A stretch of 35,196 nucleotides of DNA from positions 1 through 35,196 of the forward strand of contig JALLAP010000259.1 of NCBI GenBank assembly GCA_036939355.1, written 5' to 3'. The first letter of the stretch is position 1, and each line of letters starts with the position of its first letter. This DNA comes from Thalassiosira profunda. Its lineage: Eukaryota; Bacillariophyta; Thalassiosirophyceae; Thalassiosirales; Thalassiosiraceae. Below are positions 18,710 to 27,835 of this stretch, one piece after another. The position numbers and the translations under genes are program-made. Below the pieces are notes generated by a model. The model was not told the DNA's origin, searched no databases, and saw nothing but the letters and a program-made list of their open reading frames with translations.

Positions 18710-19787
18710 TCATACTGATAGTGATGTTTCTTCCGCCACGAGTCCGCCATTCCCCCGATCCGTATCGGGTACTTTTTGGTATCCTTGCTTGCTCCCCCCG
18801 ATCTCCCCTGCAGCCCCCCCGACTCCGCTCGTAAATCGGCTTTGCAAAATGTAGAGCATCAACCCCAAAATGATGAGCTCCGACCAGTGCTTCAGGAGAA
18901 TGTACGCATCCCACAGCGGATGCGAAAATGCCTCCGCCACCGTCCCATTTCGATGCCAGTACAGCACCATGAGGATGGCGAGGATCACCTCCAGGAAGGC
19001 CCGCGTGAAGAAGAACAGGTTCCCCGCGACCGTGATCCACACTATGCGCTTCACCTGACTCTCCGTGGACACCTGGTTGATATCCCCAAGCGTTTTCAGC
19101 ACTGTTCGGAATCGGTGGGAGAAGATGGTGATCTCGCAGACGCACACGACGCTCACGAACGACAACGTGATGGAATTCACCAGCATCATGCCCTCCGTAG
19201 AGTAGTCTCGGAACAGGAAAAGGGTCGCGTTCAATATCTGTATGACCAGCAGCACCCCCACGAGCACGAGGAACGTCACCATCGGCTTGGACCGCCGCGC
19301 CCCCGGGTAAAAGTACTTTTTGAGGATGTCCGCCCAATACACCAATATCAGGATGAAGATGCTGAAGAGGCACAGCGAGCCGAATCCCAGCAAGACGATT
19401 TCCAGGAATTGCATGGCCCACTCGGGACGGTCCGCGTCGAAGGCCATCACGGCGTGGGGGGTGTAGTAGGGCGACCAGACGGTGCCGGGGACCACGAACC
19501 AGACCGTCCGGAGCGACGCCGTGAGGAGGATGAGGCTGTAAAAGGCGGTGACCACCGTCGTTTCCGCCCCCTCGTGCGACCTACTGGAGGACATCCTGCA
19601 AAGAGAGCAGAGGTGGAAAATGTGAATTGATGCCGTGGCAATTTACAGAGCGATATCTTTTTTGGCAACGCTCCAACCACACGCACCTCTTGGCGGCGAC
19701 GATGGCCGTGCCCAAAAACGCGACGGCAAGGACCGCATCGCTGTAAAATTCGAAGGCCGTCTCCGGCACCTGCTGCGTGGTGGACAT
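18710..19787 (-). CDS. THH1/TOM1/TOM3-family seven-helix membrane protein
   Basis: Two exons, 19787-19687 and 19595-18710, joined at phase 2 (donor GTGCGT, acceptor TTTGCAG), give 328 aa. Exon 1 starts MSTTQQVPETAFEFY and supplies the first helix (AVLAVAFLGTAIVAA). Exon 2 supplies about six more: SLILLTASLRTVWFVV, LEIVLLGFGSLCLFSIFIL after YTPHAVMAFD, MVTFLVLVGVLLVIQIL, SITLSFVSVVCVCEI, TVAGNLFFFTRAFLEVILAI and SELIILGLMLYIL. Spacing and the RxRTVLKTLG loop fit the THH1/TOM1/TOM3 domain family, whose plant members are tonoplast or endomembrane proteins interacting with ARL8. GPR137-type proteins are related. The Gly-rich cytosolic tail is short. It is divergent from the SLC4-type transporter. 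Role here is inferred from fold only. Confidence 0.75.
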
Positions 19788-20157
19788 GGCGGCGGGCGGC
19801 CTGATGCTCAATATCTTTTTGCAACCTTCGGGCCAGTGATTGATATCCGGCTCTGCATTTCTTTTTCGAGAGCGCGGTCGACAGCAGCGGGTGCTTTGCA
19901 AATTGCCACCCGATGATCTCAAAGGCCTCAGGCCCGTCGTCGCGAGGGGAGCAGGGGCTCGAGGGCGCTGGTGCAGCAGCTCAGGGCGCTGGTTGGCAGC
20001 GGGGAACTGCTGAAACTGAGTAGGAGTGCGGCGTCACTCCTTCACTCGCTCCTGAGAATCTTGGGCGGAAAAGTTTCGGGCGCCAAGCCAAACATGTGCA
20101 CAAGATTGCAATGCGGAGCCGCCAAGCACAGTGCTCATAAATTTCTCTGTTGCACAG
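19788..20157. promoter_or_regulatory. Shared divergent 5' region of THH1-like and SLC4-like genes
   Basis: A 370-base interval between two divergent membrane-protein genes. TTTGCAA occurs at 19817-19823 and 19895-19901, with a weaker TTGCAATGC near 20106. The segment just before the 20158 ATG (TTTCTCTGTTGCACAG) resembles a splice acceptor, so the transporter may have a 5' UTR intron. Confidence 0.45.
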
Positions 20158-22182
20158 ATGGAGGAGGACTCTTCGACCTACGAGGCCGCGGGCGACGGCG
20201 CCGGGACGGCGGCGGAGGCGTCGACTGCCGCGAGCGTCTCGTCGTTCATCGGAGACGTCGGCGGAACCAATGACGGATACCAGCTCGCCGAGGACGGCGC
20301 CAGCAGCACTGCCGAGAAGGCGGAGGAACCGTCCTCATCGTCCTCGCCCGCCCCGTTCGATATCACTACCGCCGACGACAGCTACCACCTCGCCGAGGAC
20401 GACGCTGCCACCGCCGCCACCACCGGCGGCGGCGACGCGTGGCTCGAGCAGCACGCCCTGACCAAGGTGCCGCCCGCCCTCCTCCCCACCGGCAAGATCC
20501 TGGGAGGCGTCCTCCGCGAGTACCGGGCGCGGTACGCCCCCCGCGTCCTCCTCTCCGACTGGACCGACGGGTGGACGTGGAAGACGAAGAGCGCGAGCCT
20601 CTTTATGTTCTGCGCGACCTTCGCGTCGACGGTGGCGCTCGGGGAGGTGGCGTTCCGCGAGACGGAGGGCCGGGTGGGCATCAGCGAGTACCTCATGCTC
20701 CAGAGCGTGGCGGGGATGGCCCACTCGCTTTTCTCCGCGTGTCCCATGCCCATTCTGCGGCCCACGGGACCGATCACCGCGTTCATGGGCGACCTCTTCG
20801 GCTTGAGTTCGTACCTGGATGTGAACTACTACTCTTTGCTTTCGTGGGTTGGCATGTGGGTCGGTCTTGGACTCATTGCCATCGCGGCGTTCGATCTCTC
20901 GAGGTACATTGTCCTGTGCACGCGCTTCTTACATGAGATATACGCCGCCTTCGTGTGCACAATCTACATCGCGGACGGAATCCAGGGAGTGGTCGAACGC
21001 TTCTCGAGCGGGCAGTGGGACCAGGCCTTCTTCGCTTTCTACCTGGCGCTGTCCTGCGTGCTCATCGCACTGTTGACTTACTACTTTGATCGGTTCCACC
21101 TCCTGTTCAATCGGAGGTGGCGCCACGCTTTGTCGGATTACGCCGTTCCAATTGCTGTCTTGATTTGCATCTGGATTAGCTACGCGGCGGAAGGCAATGT
21201 ACAGGTCGAGCGGTTGTCGATGCCGAGGAACTTCCAGCCGACGTATCCGCCTTCAAATGAGTACGGAGAGGGATATTCGTACCTCAACAGTGACTTCGAG
21301 TCTGGCGGCATCAAGCGGAGCTGGTACCAGGGCCTCGGCTTTGGAGACGGCGACGGGCTCAAGCTATTCTTCGTATCGCTCGGGGCCGCCATACCCATCA
21401 TATCGCTGTTCTACATCGATCACCTGTTCTCATGCCTCCTCGGCCAGAAGAAGGAGCTGGGACTGACGAAGGGAGAGTATTACCATTCTTCCATGCTGGT
21501 GACGGGACTGTGCAACCTCATTTTGCCGTCGTTTGGGATGCCCTTTGTGACGGCGTCGCTGCCGCATTCGCCACAGTTTACGAAGGCCTTGACGGACTAC
21601 GACAAGACCACCTCGCCGCCGAAGGTGATCAAGGTGCATGAGTCGAGGGTTGCTCCGTTCGTGGTCTACTTGCTGTGTTTCTTTGGGCTGGTGTTCCCAG
21701 CGATCTTGGAGCTGTGTCCGGTCGGCGTCGTGAACGGCATCTTGGCATTCGTGGGACTTCAGGGAATCCTGCCGTTCACTGGCAACCAATTCATCGACCG
21801 GTGCGTCCTGCTGTTCACCCACCCATCCGAGTTTCCGACGGCCTCGTCGCAAGAGCCTTCGTCCTACCTCAAGCTGCCGTGGTACCGGATCCACCTGTAC
21901 ACTTGTGCCCAAATTCTCTGCCTCTTGGCCTGCTGGGGCATGCGGTTCACGGGGCCGTTTGCGCTGGCTTTTCCGCTGGTGGTGGTGGGCTTCATTCCGC
22001 TTAGGCTGTACGTCCTGCCCAAGTACTTCACTCCCGAGGAACTCGAGCTGTTGGATGCAGAGGGGGGCGACGAGGGCAAGGAGACTACTGACGCTGCCAT
22101 TTGCAAGAAAGAAATGCTGACAGGAACTGCTGACGCAGACGACTATCTTACCCTTCCGGTCTGGAGGAGCTGGATGAGCTGA
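20158..22182 (+). CDS. SLC4/BOR-type anion (bicarbonate/borate) transporter
   Basis: Encodes 674 aa with no intron from the ATG at 20158; the open frame extends only 27 bases upstream. The N-terminal ~95 residues are acidic Ala/Asp/Ser-rich and cytosolic. The membrane domain begins ILGGVLREYRARYAPRVLLSDW, followed by FMFCATFASTVALGEVAF and the re-entrant PILRPTGPITAF region that corresponds to the substrate-site TGP motif of SLC4/BOR proteins. Later GEYYHSSMLVTGLCNLILPSFGMPFV, SLPHSPQFTKAL, VHESRVAPFVVYLL and GNQFIDRCVLLF match the second inverted repeat and its gate. About 10-14 helices are expected. Family members exchange or cotransport bicarbonate, or export borate; in algae either carbon supply or boron homeostasis is possible and I cannot choose. 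There is no large N-terminal Band-3 cytosolic domain. Confidence 0.88.
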   Translation: MEEDSSTYEAAGDGAGTAAEASTAASVSSFIGDVGGTNDGYQLAEDGASSTAEKAEEPSSSSSPAPFDITTADDSYHLAEDDAATAATTGGGDAWLEQHALTKVPPALLPTGKILGGVLREYRARYAPRVLLSDWTDGWTWKTKSASLFMFCATFASTVALGEVAFRETEGRVGISEYLMLQSVAGMAHSLFSACPMPILRPTGPITAFMGDLFGLSSYLDVNYYSLLSWVGMWVGLGLIAIAAFDLSRYIVLCTRFLHEIYAAFVCTIYIADGIQGVVERFSSGQWDQAFFAFYLALSCVLIALLTYYFDRFHLLFNRRWRHALSDYAVPIAVLICIWISYAAEGNVQVERLSMPRNFQPTYPPSNEYGEGYSYLNSDFESGGIKRSWYQGLGFGDGDGLKLFFVSLGAAIPIISLFYIDHLFSCLLGQKKELGLTKGEYYHSSMLVTGLCNLILPSFGMPFVTASLPHSPQFTKALTDYDKTTSPPKVIKVHESRVAPFVVYLLCFFGLVFPAILELCPVGVVNGILAFVGLQGILPFTGNQFIDRCVLLFTHPSEFPTASSQEPSSYLKLPWYRIHLYTCAQILCLLACWGMRFTGPFALAFPLVVVGFIPLRLYVLPKYFTPEELELLDAEGGDEGKETTDAAICKKEMLTGTADADDYLTLPVWRSWMS

Positions 22183-22272
22183 CGTAACAAATGCTCTACG
22201 AAGAAGCAGTGATAGGGAATTTGAGCTGTAACAGTATATGTCAGTCTACTATTGTGCAACGCCTGGTATCCT

Positions 22273-23460
22273 TCACGACGCGAAAATGCCCTCGAACACC
22301 TTCCTCTGGATCTCGGCGTCCTCCCTCCTCCGGCAGCACCGCGGCGGCGTCTTAGCCACGCAGTCCGCTAAGTAGAACGGTTTCACGTCCAACCCCGCAC
22401 CGCCCTCCGCTCCCATTCCTGTCGCACCGCAATCCAAATGCGCCTCGGGGGCGAGGAGGCAGAACAAGATGGTCGCCGTGCCCTGATCCACCGTCCGGAC
22501 GATGGGCGCGAAGAGCAGGTAGTTGAGCCGCCGCGTCCACGAGCGGTAGTGCCGCATTATGTTCGTCTCGACGATGCCCGGCTCGATTGCGAATGCCCGT
22601 CGTCGGTTGGGAATCTTCGTTGCGGTATCTCTGGTTTCCTTTGCCCACCGCAGGTTCAGCCCGTGGGCGTGCAAGCCCTGGCACGCCTTGGACAAGGCAT
22701 AGTCCCACGAAGAATCGCCTCCGTCGATCGGTGGGAACGCCCTCCCCTCCTTTCTAGTCCTCAATACCATCTTCATCATCTCCGAGGAAACGTTGACCAC
22801 GCGGCAATCGTTCGAGGTGTGCGGCAGCAGCAGCTCGGTGAGCAGCGCGGGCGCCAGCGTATTCGTCTGGAAGGTGATTTGGTATCCATCCGCGGTGGTA
22901 CCCTTGACGGAGTAGACGCCTGCATTATTCACACAGCCACTGATCGGCACGCCCAATTGCTTGCTTCGGGAAATAACCTCGGTGGCGAAGGCGCGGACCG
23001 ATGCAAAGCTCGCAAGGTCCAAATGGATGCACTCAGCCTCCGACTTTCTACTGTCGAATGAGCGGTTCAGCTCCTCGGCCACCTCGTTTCCCAGCGCGAC
23101 GTTGCGGCATCCCAGGATTATGTGCACGCGTCGCGGCAGGGAGGCGAGGTGCCTAGCCGTCTCCAGACCGAGGCCGGAGGTGGCCCCGGTCACGACGTAC
23201 AGCTCCGGCTTCTCCCCTCTTCCGTCGACGCCGCCCGTCGATGCGGGGCTTCGACGTCCGTAGGCGGCCACTACCGCGGAGCCGGTGGCGGAGGACCGGC
23301 CCCGCAGGGCGGACGCGTAGTGGGCGTCGGGGGCGGAGGAGGGGAGCGCCCGCGAGGAACGCCGCCGGCGGCGGCGCAGGGCGACGAGCGAGGAGGCCGC
23401 GAGCGCCAGGCCGAGGGCGGCGGCCGGGAGGAGCGGGCCGGTGAGGGAGGAGGTCGTCAT
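22273..23460 (-). CDS. Membrane-anchored short-chain dehydrogenase/reductase
   Basis: Encodes 395 aa in a single exon. An N-terminal hydrophobic segment (LLPAAALGLALAASSLVAL, ~residues 9-28) is followed by an Arg-rich stretch, typical of an ER or plastid-envelope signal anchor. The SDR core has TGATSGLG (91-98) for NAD(P) binding, NNAG (178-181), catalytic SS (225-226) and YALSK (Y254, K258), then EPGIVETNI. The sequence type is closest to the retinol-dehydrogenase/WWOX/protochlorophyllide-reductase-like group of classical SDRs. The arginine in LGCRN after strand two suggests NADPH preference. Substrate unknown. The C-terminal tail is Cys/Arg-rich. It converges on the SLC4-like gene with 90 bases between stops. 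Confidence 0.85.
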   Translation of the reverse strand: MTTSSLTGPLLPAAALGLALAASSLVALRRRRRRSSRALPSSAPDAHYASALRGRSSATGSAVVAAYGRRSPASTGGVDGRGEKPELYVVTGATSGLGLETARHLASLPRRVHIILGCRNVALGNEVAEELNRSFDSRKSEAECIHLDLASFASVRAFATEVISRSKQLGVPISGCVNNAGVYSVKGTTADGYQITFQTNTLAPALLTELLLPHTSNDCRVVNVSSEMMKMVLRTRKEGRAFPPIDGGDSSWDYALSKACQGLHAHGLNLRWAKETRDTATKIPNRRRAFAIEPGIVETNIMRHYRSWTRRLNYLLFAPIVRTVDQGTATILFCLLAPEAHLDCGATGMGAEGGAGLDVKPFYLADCVAKTPPRCCRRREDAEIQRKVFEGIFAS

Positions 23461-24209
23461 CGCTTGGGACAGTCCAGCAAATTCTGTGGCACTCGAGTTT
23501 GTCTTTCCCCAAGAGCAAGACGTCGTGGCACATGAGAGAGGGGCAGTTCACTGTGGGTGCACGTCTCGCCAAAGCACAAGACCAAGAGCGCATCTCGGCA
23601 AGCGTCTTTGCAGCCGTGCTCCCTTGTCGGCGGTCTGCCGTCGATTGGATGCTGCTGCCATAATTTTTGCAAACGCCGACCCCTCGGCTCGATTGGTAAG
23701 AAGTGCCTCTATTCTTCTCGTGTTTTCTCCTCTTCCCACACTTCGGAGAGGGCGGTCGGCTGCTCCAAGGTTCGTTTGCCGCCCGGACGCTGCTGCCCAG
23801 CGAGATCGATGGCATCTCGGCCCTTTCTGAGACTCCCAACATGCGTGCCGATGCCCCCTCAAGTCGCTGCCCGCGAGGGTCGCGTCGCCATCGGCCGGAG
23901 GCCATGTCGAGAGCCCCCTCATTCCAGCCGCGCCTCTGCTCCTCGGTTCCCCACGCGTTCGTTGGATCACATCGCCCAGCCGCAGTTGCCATTCAAAGCC
24001 GCGCCTCCACTCCTCACTGCCTGGCGTGCGCCTCTTATGCTCGCTGTCTCGCTTTTGGCGCCTTGGCCAACTGCCCCGTGGCGCCCATCTCGTGCTCCTC
24101 ATCATTCGTTTTGCACTCACACAACTAAAACACTCCACCTCTCCCTTCGTTGTCTCTTCTTCAGTCCAACGAAAGGCTCTACAACACCTCAGAAGACGAG
24201 CGAGCCAAC
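23461..24209. other. Divergent intergenic region, SDR to secreted-protein gene
   Basis: About 750 bases holding the 5' sides of both neighbours. TTTGCAA lies at 23666-23672, ~206 bases upstream of the SDR start. Overlapping open frames on both strands have Arg/Pro/Ser-rich, domain-free translations and are not supported. Confidence 0.4.
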
Positions 24210-25572
24210 ATGAACCTCCTCCGTTCGCTCACCTCCCTGCTCCTGGCGTTTGGATCGGCCCTCATCTCAGTCGATGGAGCCAAGGAACGCCTCCTCCGCC
24301 AGCGCGATCTCAAGGCCGACAAAACTACGATCTGCCACTATGCTGCGGGCGTGGGGGAGTGGAAACTCATCACCATCGCTAATAAGGCGCTGGCGAAGCA
24401 CTTCGAACGGCATGACGATGCCAAGCCAGGAGAGACCACGTCGAAGACGGGCACTCCACTTGATGCGAATTGCGTGGCGCTGTCCTCCACCTCCACTACC
24501 GTACACATCATCTCAATCGCTCTTTGCTTATGAGAGTTACGGCTCATCTCACACACCTGTTCACATGATATGTAACGCCTGCAGAGCCCCACGATGAACC
24601 CGACCAAATCGCCATCCAAGAACCCCACAGAGGTGAGTGCATCTCGTTCGATGCCGGAAGATGCAAGAGCCGCTCAATCTCTGACACGTCTTTACGCGAT
24701 GTGTCGTGCCTGCCGTCTCCCACGAAGAATCCGACTGAGTCGCCGACGAAGAACCCGACCTAATCGCCAACCAAGAACCCCACAGAGGTGAGTACGTCTC
24801 GTTTGCTCGCCGATGCAGCCTTGTGCCTCGCTCAATCTCCTGCGTTTTTACGCAATGTGCCGTGCCCGCAGTCTCCCACGAAGAATCCGACGGAATCGCC
24901 GACCGAACCAGGTTGCTCCTTGAACGACCCCGGCACGTTCTGCTGCGTCGACGAAGACTGCGATGGCGACGACGCCTCCCTCGTGTGCGAGCTCGGGAAC
25001 TGCCTCGAGGCTGGGTGCACACCAACGTCGACGACGTGCTGCGGGAATGGCGATTGCGGAGAGGGCAAGGCGTGCGTGCAGCGGGAATGCGTGAACGAGG
25101 GAGATCCGCGCTTCTCTCTCAAATGGACGGGCGATGGTGAGAGTAGTTGCCGCGCCTTATTCCAGCTCAGGAATCGTGGCTTTGTCTCATCCATTCTCCT
25201 TTCACAACCTCTTGTGCTTTAGATGACCTCGACCTCCACGTGCTGACTCCGGGCGGCGCTCACATCTACTTTGGCGACCCCGCCGATGACGTCTCTGGCG
25301 GGACATTGGATACGGACGACATTCCACCCTCTGGCAGCGTTGACCGCTGGGTTGAAAACATCTCTTTCCAACCTGGATCTGCCCCTACTGGCGAGTACAC
25401 GTTCTGGGTCCATTGTTACGCCCTTTGTTCCCCTGCAGTTCCTTGGACTGTTGAGGTTTACACAAACGGTGTGCTCCAAGCCAGCTACAGTAGTGTTGGG
25501 GACTCTCATCCCGGGGATTGCGCTGTCAGTGCCGTCTGCCCCACAGGCTACAAATTCACCAAGTCTCCCTGA
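24210..25572 (+). CDS. Secreted protein: ICH-type motif, PTxxP repeats, YfaP-like domain
   Basis: Exons 24210-24473, 24585-24632, 24872-25136 and 25223-25572 give about 308 aa. The phases fit (0, 0, 1), and GTGAGT/GTGAGA donors and CAG/TTTAG acceptors flank all but the first donor (GTGGCG). It starts with a signal peptide (MNLLRSLTSLLLAFGSALIS). TICHYAAG...LITIANKALAKHFERHDD follows, a short Cys-His module common in secreted bacterial and algal proteins (KVTICH...NALxxHxxHGD). Exons 2-3 encode SPTMNPTKSPSKNPTE and SPTKNPTESPTE, then a knottin-like run of about a dozen cysteines (FCCVDEDC ... CCGNGDC ... CVQREC). The last exon encodes DDDLDLHVLTPGGAHIYFG ... GGTLDTDD ... GEYTFWVHCY, a YfaP/DUF2135-like beta-sandwich. 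Probably extracellular or cell-wall. A decayed extra exon lies in intron 2. Confidence 0.7.
24716..24787 (+). pseudogene. Decayed duplicate exon inside intron 2 of the secreted-protein gene
   Basis: A 72-base stretch would encode another SPTKNPTESPTKNPT unit and keeps a perfect GTGAGT donor. Its acceptor reads TGCCG where the working copy at 24871 has CCGCAG, and an in-frame TAA at 24761-24763 stands where exon 2 has AAA. Both defects suggest it is skipped. The flanking intron halves are homologous, so exon plus intron were duplicated as a unit. Confidence 0.7.
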
Positions 25573-25857
25573 GGACCGAAAAGGCCACTACAGACTGACA
25601 AGCGGATGTTAGTCTTTGTTGTTTCGATGTGGAAAGAGAAAGCAGGGAACCGAGGTCATGTAAGAAAATAGTGAAGACCAACATTCCTGTAAAACAACAG
25701 TCTCTCCAGTAATTGATTCGAGACCCTCGCGTTCGAAAGCCAGAAAGGATTGCCCTCCGGTACACGAGAGCAGTCGCAGGCATTTCTTCGTTGCGCAAGA
25801 TGCCCAGCTCTCTAAACCCTTCTCAAGGTGTGGGAGGAACTGCCGCAGTCGTTCACT

Positions 25858-27530
25858 CTACTTGGCATCTTCATCGCCCGAATGGTTGCCATACAGATTC
25901 AATTGCTCGGATGCATCAGTCTCTGCAGCTGCTCCAACCCCTTCTGACTCTCTTCGTCCAGGACTGCCCTTCAACGTTAGCTCGCCAAATAGTGCCTCCT
26001 CGTCCTCGTTCATCTTGTATGGCGAATACTCCTCTCCCGGGAACGCGCCCTCCTCCACCTCCCGCTTGAACTGCGCCAGCCCGTCGTTGATGTGAAGCCC
26101 CACCCGTGCGTACTTTTTGCAAAATTTCGGCACGAACTCGTCGTGGTGCGGGTGGCTCAGCATCCCCAGCAGGTCGTGGAAGACGAGCACCTGTCCCGAG
26201 GTTCCGCCGCCGGCGCCGATGCCGATGGTGGGTATTTCCACTGCGTCTGTGATTGCAGAGGCGACGTTGGCGGGTATGCATTCGAGGACGATGGCGAAGG
26301 CGCCGGCGTCCTGGAGGCGGAGCGCTTCGTCGATCAGCGAGCGAGCGCGTGCCGCGGTACGGCCTTGCGCCCGAAAGCCGCCAATCACGCTGATCGACTG
26401 TGGCAGCAGTCCGATATGACCCAGGACGGCGACTGAATTCGCGTTCCCATGCAGTACGAATTGAGGTATCCGGATTGCGAAGAAATGTGCCAGTACTATC
26501 GAGGAAATATCTCACCTCCGCCGTCGACGACGTGCCGCACAATCTTGGCACGAGATTCGCTTCCACCCTTTGCAATAGCGAGCACCATATCAGTTTCATG
26601 CAACCAAATGAACACAGTGCCGTTTGTATCACTCAACACACACACCTCGAATTTGACCGCGTCCATCCCGCCCTCCTTCACCATCCGATACGCATTCCGC
26701 AATGCGACGTCTGTANACCTCGAATTTGACCGCGTCCATCCCGCCCTCCTTCACCATCCGATACGCATTCCGCAATGCGACGTCTGTATCCTCGTACTCG
26801 TACGATCCGAAGGGCATGTCCCCAACGAGGAGCGGCCGGGTCGGCGCCCCCCGCTTCACCGCCTGGCAGTGGTGGATCATTTGGTCGAGGGTGATGGGCT
26901 TTTCGTGTCGGAAAGCAAGATGCAGATCAGTGGATTACGGACGGAGAATAAAGGATGTGCGAACGCAAGATGTGTCATCAATCAAATACAGCGCACCTGC
27001 GTCGTCTCGAAGCCCAATTCGACCATGGCGCACGAATCCCCCACGAGGACGACGTCGATGCCCGCCCGGTCGACGTGGACGGCCGACGGGTAGTCGTACG
27101 CGGTGACCATCGTGATCTTCTCCCCCCGCCGGCGCTTCGCGGCGAGGGACACGGTGGTGACCTTTCGGGGCTTCTTCTTGGGAGGCGGTGTGGGTTGGGG
27201 AGGTTGGGCGCCGGCGTCGCTGCTACTGGTGGACGAGGGCCTCGTCGACAGCCGCGGTTGTATTGCGCGAGGCATCTGCAACAGTTGCGATGTTGATGTC
27301 CCCCTGTTGATGGCGCCCATCAGCGAGGAGCCATCGTGCATGAACGCCGACGGGTGATGATAGCTGCAATACCTCGCGCCGTTGCCACTGCACGGATTCG
27401 GCAGGGTGGAGAACCCGTTCCTCCCCGCATAAGATCGGAGCAAAGGGCGTGCCACCGTGCGTGATGGCGAGGCAGCAGCCGACAGGATACCCGGCCGTCT
27501 GCCGCTGCACCGCGCGACGGTGCTCAACAT
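25858..27530 (-). CDS. panB: Ketopantoate hydroxymethyltransferase (mitochondrial)
   Basis: Four exons on minus: 27530-26997, 26898-26646 (containing a 73-base assembly artefact), 26567-26516 and 26432-25858. Phases 0, 0 and 1 give about 446 aa. The Arg/Ser-rich N-terminus of ~110 residues looks like a mitochondrial targeting region, as for plant and fungal PanB. The core carries [81 protein letters not shown] and [20 protein letters not shown], covering the Mg-binding aspartates and the Lys/Glu catalytic residues of the family. It makes ketopantoate from 2-oxoisovalerate and 5,10-methylene-tetrahydrofolate, the first committed step to pantothenate and CoA. Each splice restores a conserved block; the first donor (GTGCGC) is non-standard. 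The C-terminal ~70 residues after [12 protein letters not shown] are an acidic extension. Confidence 0.93.
26644..26788. repeat. Artefactual 72-bp duplication around an N (inside panB)
   Basis: Bases 26644-26715 equal 26717-26788, with a single N at 26716. Removing 73 bases makes exon 2 exactly 60 codons and joins DAVKFE to GGSES through a proper intron. It is an unmerged contig overlap. Confidence 0.92.
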
Positions 27531-27835
27531 GGCGGCTGTATTCGACGGAGAGTCGCCCCGACAGACAGGGTAGCGGCGCGGCGCTGCAGCGGTCGACGTG
27601 GGCGGAGAGGAGGGCTTGAGGCGCCGGACCCGGACGAGGTTGTGCGTGCTTGTTGTTGAGGTTGATAGTTGATGTTTGATGTTTGCAACGCGTCGATTTA
27701 CCTTACGTACGTAGACTCTTTACATAGGTACACCCCACCCCACCAAGCCACCAAGCCCACCATCCACCATCATCCCCGCCCACTGGCACCTGGCACTGCC
27801 TCCCAATCTTCGTCAACCCTCGGCACTCGGCAACC
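27531..27835. promoter_or_regulatory. Shared divergent 5' region of panB and the AAA+ gene
   Basis: 305 bases between two divergent starts. It has TTTGCAA at 27682-27688 and two overlapping TACGTA palindromes (TACGTACGTA, 27704-27713). The panB start has a perfect GCCGCCATG context. Confidence 0.45.
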
